Notes under the pieces: model-generated
Told to the model about the DNA's origin: nothing
Seen by the model: the letters and a program-made list of their open reading frames with translations, nothing else
The model's database searches: none
Shown: positions 9,757 to 20,511 of the stretch, one piece after another
Position numbering within the stretch: the first letter of the stretch is position 1
Layout: each line of letters begins with the position of its first letter
NCBI RefSeq assembly: GCF_016756495.1
Contig: NZ_AP023243.1
Coordinates: 3,972,501-4,036,500, forward strand
DNA: 64,000 nucleotides
Source: Mesorhizobium sp. 113-3-3
GTDB lineage: Bacteria > Pseudomonadota > Alphaproteobacteria > Rhizobiales > Rhizobiaceae
Direction of reading: 5' to 3'
Position numbers and translations under genes: made by a program

Positions 9757-9934
9757 CTTGGCCATCGCTGACACGGCAGCCTGAATCCGGCCAGAGCAAT
9801 ATTGCAGGCGCGTTACACAAGTTTACGCGATGCGCGCGTTGCGTGTTGCCACAATCGAAGGCTAAGGACGCTCGGCTTCGGCCATTGGAGGGTGAGCGAC
9901 GATCAAGTCGCGCCCTTTTGAGGAGATGACTGAC

Positions 9935-10201
9935 ATGAAGAAGTTTTTGCTTGTTGCCGTCGGCCTGGCGGTGCTTGCCGGTTCGTCCTGTTCGAAGGCG
10001 CCGGAATGCACGGCCGAGATCGCGACCAAGAAGGCGCAGGATATGGCCGCCGCGCTGCAGGAAGCGATCACCAAGGATCCGTCCAAGGCGGCTGACCTGA
10101 CCGCCAAGGTCCAGGCAGTGACAACCAAGTACCAGGGCACCACGACACTCGCCGACGCCTGCAAGGCGTATGACGAGGTGACGGCCGCAATCAAGGGCTA
10201 A
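9935..10201 (+). CDS. Small exported alpha-helical protein, possible lipoprotein
   Basis: An 88-residue protein with a hydrophobic leader MKKFLLVAVGLAVLAGSSC. The cysteine after GSS is a possible lipidation site, although the residues before it do not match the strict lipobox. The mature part is rich in Ala, Lys and Thr and predicted helical, with three cysteines (SCSKAPEC and DAC). I chose the ATG at 9935 because AGGAG at 9921-9925 is nine bases ahead; the earlier ATG at 9926 abuts that site. A strong terminator follows, so it is a single-gene unit. No function recognised. Confidence 0.7.
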   Translation: MKKFLLVAVGLAVLAGSSCSKAPECTAEIATKKAQDMAAALQEAITKDPSKAADLTAKVQAVTTKYQGTTTLADACKAYDEVTAAIKG

Positions 10202-10224
10202 GCGCCTGATTCGACTGGTTCAAG

Positions 10225-10260
10225 GAGGCGGTGGCGATGGGCTGCCGCCTCTTTGCTTTT
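10225..10260 (+). terminator. Rho-independent terminator after the small exported protein gene
   Basis: GAGGCGG (10225-10231) pairs with CCGCCTC (10245-10251) and is followed by TTTGCTTTT. It sits 24 bases after the stop codon. Confidence 0.75.
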
Positions 10261-10293
10261 CGGGACGTGCCGGGCGCAGGCGCGATGACGCGC

Positions 10294-10845
10294 TCAGTTC
10301 GGGGTGATGGAGCCGACTTCCACGGCATCGACGCGCTTCAGGCTCATGCCGATGACCGGCACCAGTTGGTCCTGCACACGCACGGCAACCGTCACCGTCA
10401 TCGAATTGTCGTCGGGAATGCGAGCCTGCATGACGCCACGCAACTGATTGCGGTTGATGGTGAAGACCACCTTGCGGGCATCGACGACGTTGCCACCGAT
10501 GATGTCGAGGCCGGCACCGGCTGAGCCACCCATGAAGGAGCCCTTGTAGTCGCGGCCTTTGCGCTCGATCTTGGCTGACATCGGCTGGGTGAACACGCCA
10601 ACCCGGCAGCCGCCATCCAGCGTCATGCCCATCGTGCCATCCGGCGTGGAGCCGGTGAAGCTGCAGTTGAATTTCGTGCCCTTGTACTTGCCGGCGACGA
10701 TTTCGCCCGGGCCGACCCATTTGCCTTCGGCCGACTGGAAGAACTGCTTATCCGGCTCTGTGGCGGAAGCCTCCGAGGCGAGGCCGACGACTGCTGTGAT
10801 CGCAACGGCCAGGGGCAGGACGCTGGACAGAATTACGCTTTTCAT
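10294..10845 (-). CDS. Conserved-type exported hypothetical protein
   Basis: A 183-residue protein with a Sec signal peptide (MKSVILSSVLPLAVAITAVVG... cleaved after EASA). The mature part is beta-rich and glycine-rich (GKWVGPGEIVAGKYKGTKF, LDGGCRVGVFTQPMSAKIE), with two cysteines that could pair in the periplasm. It reads as a lipid-binding or calycin-like beta-barrel, but this is only a fold impression. An in-frame GTG nine bases upstream (10854) is a less likely start. No function recognised. Confidence 0.7.
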   Translation of the reverse strand: MKSVILSSVLPLAVAITAVVGLASEASATEPDKQFFQSAEGKWVGPGEIVAGKYKGTKFNCSFTGSTPDGTMGMTLDGGCRVGVFTQPMSAKIERKGRDYKGSFMGGSAGAGLDIIGGNVVDARKVVFTINRNQLRGVMQARIPDDNSMTVTVAVRVQDQLVPVIGMSLKRVDAVEVGSITPN

Positions 10846-10968
10846 CGACGACACCCGGCAACAAAGAGGCTGTTTGGAACCGGTTCGACCATGAAGAAGA
10901 TTGGTTAACGCTTCGTCACTGCGGGGCCTCGAAACGGCAATCCGTTCCCCGCCCCGAAGCGTAAAGCG

Positions 10969-12060
10969 CTATTTGCCGGAGCCTGTGGTTTCGGTGTCCT
11001 TCTTTGCCGCAAACGATGTCAATGCCGAGAGGAAATCGCCCAGTCCCGGGCGCTTCGCGGCGCTGAAGGGCAGGGGACGCGCGGTTTCCATCGCCGCTAT
11101 GCCGATGCGCGCTGTCATCATGCCATTGACGACACCCTCGCCAAGCTTGGCCGACAGGCGCGCCGCCAGGCCATGGCCGACGATCTGCTGGACGAAACTG
11201 TCGCCGACGGCGATCGAGCCGGTGACGGCCAGATGCGCCAGCACGCTGCGCGCCAAGCGGAAAAACCCCAGCGTTCCCGGCCTTCCACCATAGAGTTCCG
11301 AGAGACGGCGAATGAGGCGTCCGGCCTCGAATACGACATAGGCGACATCGACGAGCGCACGTGGGCTGACCGCCGTCACCAGCGAGACGCGTTTGGCGGC
11401 CTCGAGAATCATCACCTTGGCCCTGGCGTCGAGGGGGCCGAGGATTTCCGCTTCGGCCAGGCGCACCAGATTGCCGCCGTCGATGATTTCGCCGCGCAGT
11501 TCGGCCAAAGCGCGCCGGCCGGCCGCGGTCTCGGGCTTGGCCGCGACGAAAGCCGAAAGCTCGTCGACCACCGATCGCGCCGCCTTGGGATCGTCGCGCG
11601 CGATGGCGTCGAGCGCGCGTTTTTGCAGTTTTTCGACTTCGGCAAGACGGGCGATCGCCAGGAATTCGCGTATCAGGATCACCACAAGCGCCAATAGGGC
11701 GCTCGCTGCCATGCCGGCGGCCAGCCAGCCCAGCCATTCGGCGCGGGCGAAGAGATCGCGGATCAGTTGGTCGGTCCACAGGCCGACAGCCAGCGAAGCC
11801 AGAACACCCATGGCGCCGAAGAAGATGCTGCTGAACAGCGAGCGTTTCCTGGGGGCGACCGCCGGCGGCGGCTCGGCGGCAACGATATCGGGTTCGTCGA
11901 AGACGTCGACTTCCGCCGGTATGACCAGCGCGCCATCGGCCTTCAACCCAAGCCCGCGTGGTTTGCGCGAGTGCTCGGCCTGGCGCGTCTTTGGCGTGTC
12001 TTGCGGTGGCGCGGCTTCCGGCTCGATGCGGAAGGCCGCCGGCTTGCGGGGCGCGGTCAT
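10969..12060 (-). CDS. YcjF / TIGR01620 family membrane protein (DUF697)
   Basis: A 363-residue protein: a polar, charged N-terminal 90 residues, two hydrophobic segments (SLFSSIFFGAMGVLASLAVGL and LGWLAAGMAASALLALVVILI), a long helical middle, and a C-terminal DUF697-like region. This is the usual partner of YcjX. Its ATG overlaps the ycjX stop codon as ATGA, so the two are translationally coupled. The family is linked in the literature to envelope stress in enterobacteria; a precise activity is not known. Confidence 0.85.
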   Translation of the reverse strand: MTAPRKPAAFRIEPEAAPPQDTPKTRQAEHSRKPRGLGLKADGALVIPAEVDVFDEPDIVAAEPPPAVAPRKRSLFSSIFFGAMGVLASLAVGLWTDQLIRDLFARAEWLGWLAAGMAASALLALVVILIREFLAIARLAEVEKLQKRALDAIARDDPKAARSVVDELSAFVAAKPETAAGRRALAELRGEIIDGGNLVRLAEAEILGPLDARAKVMILEAAKRVSLVTAVSPRALVDVAYVVFEAGRLIRRLSELYGGRPGTLGFFRLARSVLAHLAVTGSIAVGDSFVQQIVGHGLAARLSAKLGEGVVNGMMTARIGIAAMETARPLPFSAAKRPGLGDFLSALTSFAAKKDTETTGSGK

Positions 12061-13532
12061 GCCAGATGGTCTCCGATCAGGAACTGCAAGGCACGGTCGA
12101 GCCTGATATGCGGCAAAGACAGCGTGACCCCTTCGGCCGTGCGTTCGAGTTTTGGCGGCCGGAACCGGACAAAGCGGATTGCCGGGTCCGAGGCATCCTG
12201 TCTGTGGTCAGGTCCAGAGACATCGAACACCGCTTCAATCCTCTCCGGTAAATCACCGGGAAATATGGCGGTTTCGGTCTTTCCGTCGAATGTTTCACCA
12301 TTGATCTTCTCGCCGGCGATCGGCGTGCCGATGATGACAGGCAAGGTTTCGCGGCCTTGCTTGACGGTGCCTTCGCGGGTTGCGCGCACCGCCGCCATGG
12401 CGACGACATCGACATCGGCGCCGGTGAAGTTCGCCCGCGCTACGGCGCGGTCGGCCAGACGCCGCACGATGGCCTGCAACCGGTCGTGGCTTTCATGGTG
12501 CAGGTGGTCGGCCTTGGTCGCGGCGACCAGGATCCGGTCGATGCGCCGCGAAAACAGATCGGTGAGGAAGCTGCCCCGGCCAGGGCGGAAACAGCTAAGG
12601 ATCTCGGTCACGGCGCGCTCGAGGTCGGCCATGGCGCCCGGGCCGGCGTTCAGCGCCTGCATGGCGTCGATCAGCACGATCTGGCGGTCCAGGCGCGTGA
12701 TGTGTTCGCGGAAGAAGGGTTTCACGACATGCGTCTTGTAGGCTTCGTAGCGCCTCTCCATCATGGCGTGCAGCGATCCGGGGCGCGGACGCCTGTCGAG
12801 GCCGGCCAGCGGCGCAAAGGTCAGCGCGGGCGAACCCTCGAGGTCGCCCGGCATCAGGAAACGGCCCGGCGGCAAGGTCGAAAGCGCGCGCTCGTCGAGC
12901 TTGCAGGCCTTGAGATAGGCGGCGAAGCTTTCGGCCAGGCGGCGTGCCGTCATCTCGTCGGCGTCGCCATTCGGGTCGATTTCGCCCGAGATCGCCCTCC
13001 AGGCCCGCGAAAGATCCTCGCGCACCGGCAAAGTGGCCATCTCCATGGCCTCGCGTGAAAAATCGGCGAAGGATTTGCCGAGCAGCGGCAGATCAAGCAG
13101 CCATTCGCCGGGATAGTCGACGATGTCGACCGAGAGTTTGCCTGAAGAGAACATACGGCTCCAGCCGGAGGCCGATTCGTATTCGATGGTCAGCCGCAGT
13201 TCCGAAATGGCGCGCGTGGAATCGGGCCAGGCGCGGTCGTTGACCAATGCGGCGATATGATCCTCGTACTGGAAGCGTGGAACGGCATCGTCAGGCTGCT
13301 CTTCGAGGAAGGCGCGGGCGATGCGCCCGGATTTCTGCGCCTCGAACAGCGGCAGGCGGCCGCCATGGATCAGATTGTGGACCAGCGCCGAGATGAACAC
13401 CGTCTTGCCGGCGCGCGAAAGGCCCGTAACACCCAGCCGCAGCGACGGAGAAAAAAGCCCGGTGGCGCGTCCCGACAGCGTATCGAGGGCAATTCTTGCC
13501 TCGTCGGTGAAGGTGGTCAGCGATGATGCCAA
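12057..13532 (-). CDS. ycjX: YcjX family P-loop NTPase (DUF463)
   Basis: A 491-residue protein with a P-loop GVTGLSRAGKTVFISAL near residues 34-50, followed by DIVDYPGEWLLDLPLL, a Walker B-like DxxG segment, and VAATKADHLHHESHD, which resembles the GTPase base-specificity motif. These identify the YcjX/DUF463 family. I chose TTG at 13532 as the start (LASSLTTFTDEARIAL): the open frame continues to 13685, but those 51 codons run through the palindromic element at 13614-13680 and do not look like family sequence. It is coupled to ycjF downstream. Confidence 0.87.
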   Translation of the reverse strand: MASSLTTFTDEARIALDTLSGRATGLFSPSLRLGVTGLSRAGKTVFISALVHNLIHGGRLPLFEAQKSGRIARAFLEEQPDDAVPRFQYEDHIAALVNDRAWPDSTRAISELRLTIEYESASGWSRMFSSGKLSVDIVDYPGEWLLDLPLLGKSFADFSREAMEMATLPVREDLSRAWRAISGEIDPNGDADEMTARRLAESFAAYLKACKLDERALSTLPPGRFLMPGDLEGSPALTFAPLAGLDRRPRPGSLHAMMERRYEAYKTHVVKPFFREHITRLDRQIVLIDAMQALNAGPGAMADLERAVTEILSCFRPGRGSFLTDLFSRRIDRILVAATKADHLHHESHDRLQAIVRRLADRAVARANFTGADVDVVAMAAVRATREGTVKQGRETLPVIIGTPIAGEKINGETFDGKTETAIFPGDLPERIEAVFDVSGPDHRQDASDPAIRFVRFRPPKLERTAEGVTLSLPHIRLDRALQFLIGDHLA

Positions 13533-13613
13533 AATGTGAACTCTCGGGCTTGGGTCCGTCGGATATAGGCGTTGGAACCCGGCTTTGAAATGGCGCCGGA
13601 AATCGATGCCGAA

Positions 13614-13680
13614 GCAATTCCAGGAAAAGTGCGGAGCGGTTTTCCCGGGAAAAGCGCTTAGCGCTTTCCCTAGGAATTGC
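13614..13680. repeat. RIME-like palindromic element upstream of ycjX
   Basis: Outer arms GCAATTCC (13614-13621) and GGAATTGC (13673-13680) enclose GGAAAA/TTTTCC and the hairpin AAAGCGC-TTA-GCGCTTT (13651-13667). The nested palindrome style matches the elements at 3965, 15968 and 53581. It lies between sixA and ycjX. Confidence 0.65.
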
Positions 13681-13694
13681 GCCAAAAGACGGGG

Positions 13695-14198
13695 TCAGAG
13701 ATCGGCCGGTGTCAGGAACGCCTCGAGATAACCCGTTTCCTGGGCCGCTTTCGCCAGATCGTCGAGGAAACGCACGACCGCCAGGCCCGAGGTCGGGAAA
13801 CCATGGTTGAGCATGGCTCGCGCCGCCTCGTCGCCATCGCCGGACACCGCCATGGCGAGATCCTCCGTCATCGGATTGTGGCCGATGACCAGCAGTGAAC
13901 CCGGCCCGCCATGTTCCCGGATGAGGCGGAGATAGCCGGACGCGTCCTCGCTGTAGAGCGTGTCGAAAAACAAGACCTTGCCGGTGTCGGTCTGGCCGGC
14001 CAGACCTTCGAGCGTTTCCTTGGCGCGCCGGGCGTTGGAGCACAATGTCAGGTCGGGGATATAGCCGCGGGAGCGCATGGCGGCGCCCATCGTCTCGGCA
14101 TCGGCGCGGCCGGACGCGTCGAGCGGTCGATCGAAATCGCGCATGCCGGGCAGCGCCCAGCCAGCCTTCGCGTGCCGCAACAGATAGAGCCTGCTCAC
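13695..14198 (-). CDS. sixA: SixA-like phosphohistidine phosphatase
   Basis: A 167-residue histidine phosphatase. The N-terminal LYLLRHAKAGW holds the catalytic RHxK arrangement of SixA proteins, followed by DFDRPLDASGRADAETMG and the second catalytic histidine in LLVIGHNPMTEDLA. SixA removes phosphate from histidine-phosphotransfer proteins in E. coli; a link to two-component or PTS signalling here is inference. The start is GTG at 14198, with GGAGG just upstream. dksA diverges from it. Confidence 0.85.
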   Translation of the reverse strand: MSRLYLLRHAKAGWALPGMRDFDRPLDASGRADAETMGAAMRSRGYIPDLTLCSNARRAKETLEGLAGQTDTGKVLFFDTLYSEDASGYLRLIREHGGPGSLLVIGHNPMTEDLAMAVSGDGDEAARAMLNHGFPTSGLAVVRFLDDLAKAAQETGYLEAFLTPADL

Positions 14199-14443
14199 CC
14201 AACCTCCGATGATGCCGAAGCCGCAGCGCGATTAGCCACAAGAAGGGCGCCGTGCACAATGGCCCGTGTTCTTCCGCGCAAAGAATCATGCGGCACTTTC
14301 TCCATCGAATCAGCGACATCTCGCTGCAACGGGTGCCGCCGGGGCACTTTAACAATTGCGTGAGTCGGTGGCTGATTGCGCTTGTGCAGGCGTCGGGTGG
14401 CGAATATATAAGCGCCAAATTTGGGGCAGTTTGGGTGAGTCGA

Positions 14444-14860
14444 ATGAACGACATCGTTACCGCCGATTACGTACCCTCCGAAGACGAGCCGTTCATGAAC
14501 GAACGGCAGAAATCCTACTTCCGCCTGAAGCTCGTCACCTGGAAAAATGACATATTGCGCGAAGCGCGCGAAACTCTCGAAATCCTGCAGCAGGAAAACG
14601 CCAACCACCCCGATCTCGCGGACCGCGCCTCTTCGGAAACGGACCGCGCCATCGAGCTCAGGGCCCGCGATCGTCAGCGCAAGCTCATCTCAAAGATCGA
14701 TTCGGCGCTGCAGCGCATCGACGAAGGCACTTACGGCTATTGCGAGGAAACCGGCGAGCCGATCGCGCTGAAGCGGCTCGACGCCCGTCCGATCGCCACT
14801 CTGTCGATCGAAGCGCAGGAACGGCATGAGCGCCGCGAAAAAGTCTATCGCGACGACTGA
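14444..14860 (+). CDS. dksA: RNA polymerase-binding transcription factor DksA
   Basis: A 138-residue DksA, which binds in the RNA polymerase secondary channel and mediates the stringent response with ppGpp. The long coiled coil (residues 30-100) is followed by GTYGYCEETGEPIALKRLDARP, the DksA zinc-finger region. Only one cysteine remains; the positions of the other three classical zinc ligands hold Thr (YCEET) and non-cysteine residues in LSIEAQ. The frame is open to 14252, but the family begins near MNDIVTADY. A GTG at 14435 is an alternative start. A strong terminator follows. Confidence 0.93.
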   Translation: MNDIVTADYVPSEDEPFMNERQKSYFRLKLVTWKNDILREARETLEILQQENANHPDLADRASSETDRAIELRARDRQRKLISKIDSALQRIDEGTYGYCEETGEPIALKRLDARPIATLSIEAQERHERREKVYRDD

Positions 14861-14911
14861 GGTATTGCTTCTGGACTGCATCTCAAGGCAGTTACAGTGA
14901 AGTCATTGTCG

Positions 14912-14941
14912 AAAATGGCCGGGCTTCCCGGCCATTTTTTT
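14912..14941 (+). terminator. Rho-independent terminator of dksA
   Basis: A perfect 12-bp stem (14912-14923 with 14927-14938) around a three-base loop, ending in a T tract. It starts about 50 bases after the dksA stop codon. Confidence 0.9.
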
Positions 14942-15023
14942 GTTGGCGGCATCACAATCCGTCGCTGCAAGCGAAAGCAAACCCAGGCCAGATCGCCGGC
15001 CGGCGGGGCGCCTCAGGCGCCAA

Positions 15024-15767
15024 TCATCTCTTCTGGCTTGAAAGCTCGCCCAGAAGCCTGGTCATTTCATCGTCGAGCGATTGCGGCGCCTTGGCCACCG
15101 GTTTGCCAACAGGGCCGCCGGAGCGCGGCTGGTCGAGCGAAACCTCCAGGTCTTTCATCAGCTCGTCGTCGATGCTCTCCTGCTTTGGCGGCGGTGGCGC
15201 CTGCCTGGCGGCATTGGCGTTGGCGGAGCCATAGGCTGGCAGCGGTGTGACGTTGGTCGATTGATAGGGTTGCGCAACTGGTTTCGGAGCGGGGGCGGGT
15301 GGCGGCGCTGCCGGGCGCGGACGGGCAGGCGGCGGCGCCGCGGTTACCGGCTGCGGCGCCGGTCGTGCCGGTGCGGGAGCCGGTTGAGGCGGCCGCGGTT
15401 TTGCCGCCGGAGCCGCGGAGGCGGGGACAGGCTGCAGGCCGCCATCTCCGGTCAGAGCCGGACGGCGCGGCGCGGCGAGGCGTATGTCGCGTTCGACGAC
15501 GACGTCGGTCGGGCCGCCGATCAAAAGCAGATGTTCAATGTCATCGCGGCGCACCAGCACCAGCCGGCGATGGCTGTCGACGGCTGTGGCGTCCATGACG
15601 GCGAGCCGCGTCTTGCGGTTCCGGCCACCGGCGACAAACGTACCGAAAGTCAGGTTGCGCACGAGCCTGATGATGACGAGTACGATGACCAGCAGGATCA
15701 GCGCCGCGAAAGTCCACAGGAGTGCCGCCGCATAACCAGGGCCCGCCACGCTATCCAGCCACTGCAT
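15024..15767 (-). CDS. FliO-domain membrane protein with proline-rich tail
   Basis: A 247-residue protein. Residues 12-36 are one transmembrane helix (AALLWTFAALILLVIVLVII), followed by a compact domain ending RRLVLVRRDDIEHLLLIGG, the pattern of FliO/MopB of the flagellar export gate. The rest is a long Pro/Ala-rich stretch with a short acidic C-terminal repeat (SIDDELMKDLE, SLDDEMTRLLGEL). No flagellar genes are nearby, so a flagellar role is uncertain. It sits alone between the dksA terminator and cckA. AGGGGAA precedes the ATG at 15767. Confidence 0.72.
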   Translation of the reverse strand: MQWLDSVAGPGYAAALLWTFAALILLVIVLVIIRLVRNLTFGTFVAGGRNRKTRLAVMDATAVDSHRRLVLVRRDDIEHLLLIGGPTDVVVERDIRLAAPRRPALTGDGGLQPVPASAAPAAKPRPPQPAPAPARPAPQPVTAAPPPARPRPAAPPPAPAPKPVAQPYQSTNVTPLPAYGSANANAARQAPPPPKQESIDDELMKDLEVSLDQPRSGGPVGKPVAKAPQSLDDEMTRLLGELSSQKR

Positions 15768-15967
15768 TGGTTTCCCCTGATCGGTTCGGAAAGTGACGCG
15801 ACACTAGACCGTTGCGGCTGGCCACCGCAAGTTGCCTTTCACGCATCGTGAACAGCTTGAAACACGGCCGGCATCATTTTTATCTGACATTTGCCGCCCG
15901 GGCCTTTTCCGGACTGGGAGAATGTGATTCAACCGGCTAAAGCGGGTCGCGCTGAAGCGGATTCATG

Positions 15968-16029
15968 CGACGCGCACTAGGTCCTTGTTTCGTGCGTGTC
16001 GTTTTCCCAAAATCGAAGTCACTTTTGGG
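15968..16029. repeat. RIME-like palindromic element upstream of cckA
   Basis: One hairpin pairs CGACGCGCAC with GTGCGTGTCG (one mismatch, starting near 15968). A second pairs CCCAAAA (16006-16012) with TTTTGGG (16023-16029). The element ends 55 bases before the cckA start and so lies in its probable leader. Flanking sequence from 15925 may belong to it as well. Confidence 0.6.
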
Positions 16030-16083
16030 CGACGTGCATTAGGGGCGGGCGTCGGGACATCGGACTTCACGAGCAGGGGGCAT

Positions 16084-18660
<2,577 letters not shown>

Positions 18661-18749
18661 TTTAGCCTCTTCCGATGCTCCGCCTTGCACAACGCCCTGA
18701 CAGCGCCATGATTGCGGGCGAGAGGGCAAGCGGGCTTTGGGGGCAGCGA

Positions 18750-19463
18750 TTGACGATACACATAGAGGCAAACAAGGGCGATTACGCCGAAACGGTGCTG
18801 TTGCCGGGTGACCCGCAGCGCGCCGAATGGATGGCGCAGACGTTTCTCGACGCGCCTCGCTGCGTCAATCGCCGGCGGGGCGCTCTCGGCTTCACCGGCC
18901 TTTATCGCGGCCAACCCATCAGCATCCAGGCGACGGGCATCGGTGTCTCATCGTTCCTGATCTATGCCCATGAATTGCTCGACTATTATGGCATCCGAAC
19001 ACTGATCCGCACCGGGACCTGCGGCGGCCTGAGCGCCGAGGTAAAGCTGCGCAGCCTGGTGATCTCGCAATCGGCACACCCGGAAAACGCCGAGAACGGT
19101 CAGGTCTTTGGCCTTTACGACGCCGATGCCAGCCCGGATCCAGGCCTGCTCGCTCGTGCAATGGCCACGGCAGCCGAACTCGGCATCGACCACCACGCCG
19201 GTCTGACGGCCTGCACCGACATATTCTACCATCCCGAAGCGAGCATCCGTTATGCCGAGGCAAGGGCGCTTGGAGCGCTGGCCGTGGACATGGAAACCAG
19301 CGCGCTCTACCGCATCGCGGCGCATTTCGGCGCGAGGGCGTTGTCGCTGCTGACCGTCGTCGACAATCTGGTTACCGGCGAACAGGCCGACTATTCCGAA
19401 CGCCAGGCGCTTTTCACAGATATGAGCCGGCTGGCGCTCGAAACCGCTTGGGAAGGGCGCTAG
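18750..19463 (+). CDS. deoD: DeoD-type purine-nucleoside phosphorylase
   Basis: From the TTG at 18750 the protein is 237 residues and aligns end to end with E. coli DeoD (239). Shared features are the N-terminal TIHIEANKGDYAETVLLPGDP, the phosphate-binding RTGTCGG, and the base-site region DMETSALYRIAAHFGARAL followed by LTVVDNL, whose aspartate corresponds to the catalytic Asp204. It splits purine (deoxy)nucleosides with phosphate. Upstream in-frame ATGs at 18675 and 18708 would add 25 or 14 residues that the family lacks; GGGGG lies just before the TTG. It follows cckA but is probably unrelated in function. Confidence 0.85.
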   Translation: MTIHIEANKGDYAETVLLPGDPQRAEWMAQTFLDAPRCVNRRRGALGFTGLYRGQPISIQATGIGVSSFLIYAHELLDYYGIRTLIRTGTCGGLSAEVKLRSLVISQSAHPENAENGQVFGLYDADASPDPGLLARAMATAAELGIDHHAGLTACTDIFYHPEASIRYAEARALGALAVDMETSALYRIAAHFGARALSLLTVVDNLVTGEQADYSERQALFTDMSRLALETAWEGR

Positions 19464-19520
19464 GCCGCTTTCCGCCGGCGCGGGACCCGACGAGGTTCCG
19501 CGCCTTTGGACCTCGCAGTC

Positions 19521-19706
19521 TCACACCCCAACCGGCTGGCCGTCCATGCGGCGGATCGCGACCACCGATGGCCGGGGCGGCTGGCCATCCTTGAAATCCG
19601 GCCACAGCGACTGCGCCTTGTCGAGCGTTTCGGCATCCTCGGAGGGATGCTGGACCGAAAGGAACAGCGTCGCACCGTCCGGCGTGAAGTGACGGCGCAC
19701 CGCTGC
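19521..19706 (-). pseudogene. C-terminal remnant of a PhoX-type (DUF839) phosphatase gene
   Basis: Reading leftward from 19706 to the stop at 19521 gives about 61 codons containing HFTPDGATLFLSVQHPSED, then LWPDFKDGQPPRPSVVAIRR and the end of the protein. This is the characteristic C-terminus of PhoX alkaline phosphatases. An in-frame TAG at 19707-19709 precedes it, there is no usable start, and no other PhoX sequence remains before the next gene at 19791. I read it as the last piece of a deleted phoX gene. The identity rests on my recognition of the family, not on a search. Confidence 0.7.
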
Positions 19707-19790
19707 CTATCCAGCTTCGGCAACATCCAGATGACACGAGAAGGCGGACACGGCTTGCAGGCCGTACGGCGGCGCCGTTCGAGGGAAGGC

Positions 19791-20198
19791 CTAAGGATTG
19801 CTTCCCCGGGTGCAGGTCGAGGCGGTGAAGGCACCGTCAGGCTGCTTCATGATGATGTCGAAGGAGGGCGGGTTCTGGCCGTCCAGCGTTGCCTGGGTCA
19901 TCGACAGCGAGTTGCCGCCGGCGGTGTAACCGCCGAGCGGTCCCAGCCAGGAGATCTCGCCGTTTGCATTCATCTGATAGTTGTAAGCCTGCTGGGCGGT
20001 GCCGAAGGTGACAGGGCCCGTATAGACGTTCCCCTTGATGGTGATATCTCCGAGGTCGAGGAACATGCCGAGCAGGTAGACTTCGCAGTGATAGGTGCCG
20101 TCAGGCATCTTGCCGTCGCTGAAATCGGCCCGTGCGGCGCCGGTCGTTGCCGCCAGAAGCATTGTGCCGATAAAAATGCATGAAATCAGGGATGGCAT
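19791..20198 (-). CDS. Small exported hypothetical protein
   Basis: A 135-residue protein with a signal peptide (LISCIFIGTMLLAATTGAARA) and a mature beta-rich part containing GTYHCEVYLLGMFLDLGDI and a glycine-rich centre. Two cysteines (YHCEV and STCTRG) could pair. No family recognised. It diverges from urtA, and the 313-base gap between them carries the urt promoter. Confidence 0.65.
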   Translation of the reverse strand: MPSLISCIFIGTMLLAATTGAARADFSDGKMPDGTYHCEVYLLGMFLDLGDITIKGNVYTGPVTFGTAQQAYNYQMNANGEISWLGPLGGYTAGGNSLSMTQATLDGQNPPSFDIIMKQPDGAFTASTCTRGSNP

Positions 20199-20451
20199 GA
20201 CGTTGCTCGGTTGAGCCGGGAGCTTGCCCTATCTTTGCGCCGTGCCGCAACACATGTCCTTCTCGCCTCACGCGCGTAGGCCAAAATCTAGGCATTTGGT
20301 GAAATTGGGCAAAAATTAGGCAGATACTGTGTGCGCTGCGCAAATTTCTCTCAACCAATTTTTAACCGGCTTTCTTTTATTTGTTCAATCTAATATAATA
20401 AATGTCTGATAATGTTTGGCTATTTGCCGTTTTTTAGCATCCCGGCAGCGG

Positions 20452-20470
20452 TTGGCATGGGGGTTGCATT
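20452..20470 (+). promoter_or_regulatory. Sigma-54 (-24/-12) promoter of the urt operon
   Basis: TTGGCATGGGGGTTGCATT has GG at 20454-20455 and GC at 20466-20467 with exactly ten bases between, matching the RpoN consensus TGGCAC-N5-TTGCA at nearly all conserved positions. Transcription would begin near 20479, about 33 bases before urtA. Upstream DNA from 20280 to 20430 is AT-rich, and a partly symmetric TGCGCTGCGCA near 20332 is a weak candidate activator site, possibly for NtrC. A sigma-54 promoter fits nitrogen control of urea uptake. Confidence 0.8.
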
Positions 20471-20511
20471 GTATTGTTGCGGTGCAATCAACCAGCTTGG
20501 GAGTCTTCCGT

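Noticed and set aside
10878..10888. GAACCGGTTC symmetric site as a possible LexA box
   Set aside because: The spacing is two bases, not seven, and the orientation is inverted rather than direct, so it does not match the GTTC-N7-GTTC box.
20332..20345. TGCGCTGCGCA as an NtrC binding site for urt
   Set aside because: It is only partly like the NtrC consensus and too short a match to call as a separate feature; mentioned only as a weak candidate.
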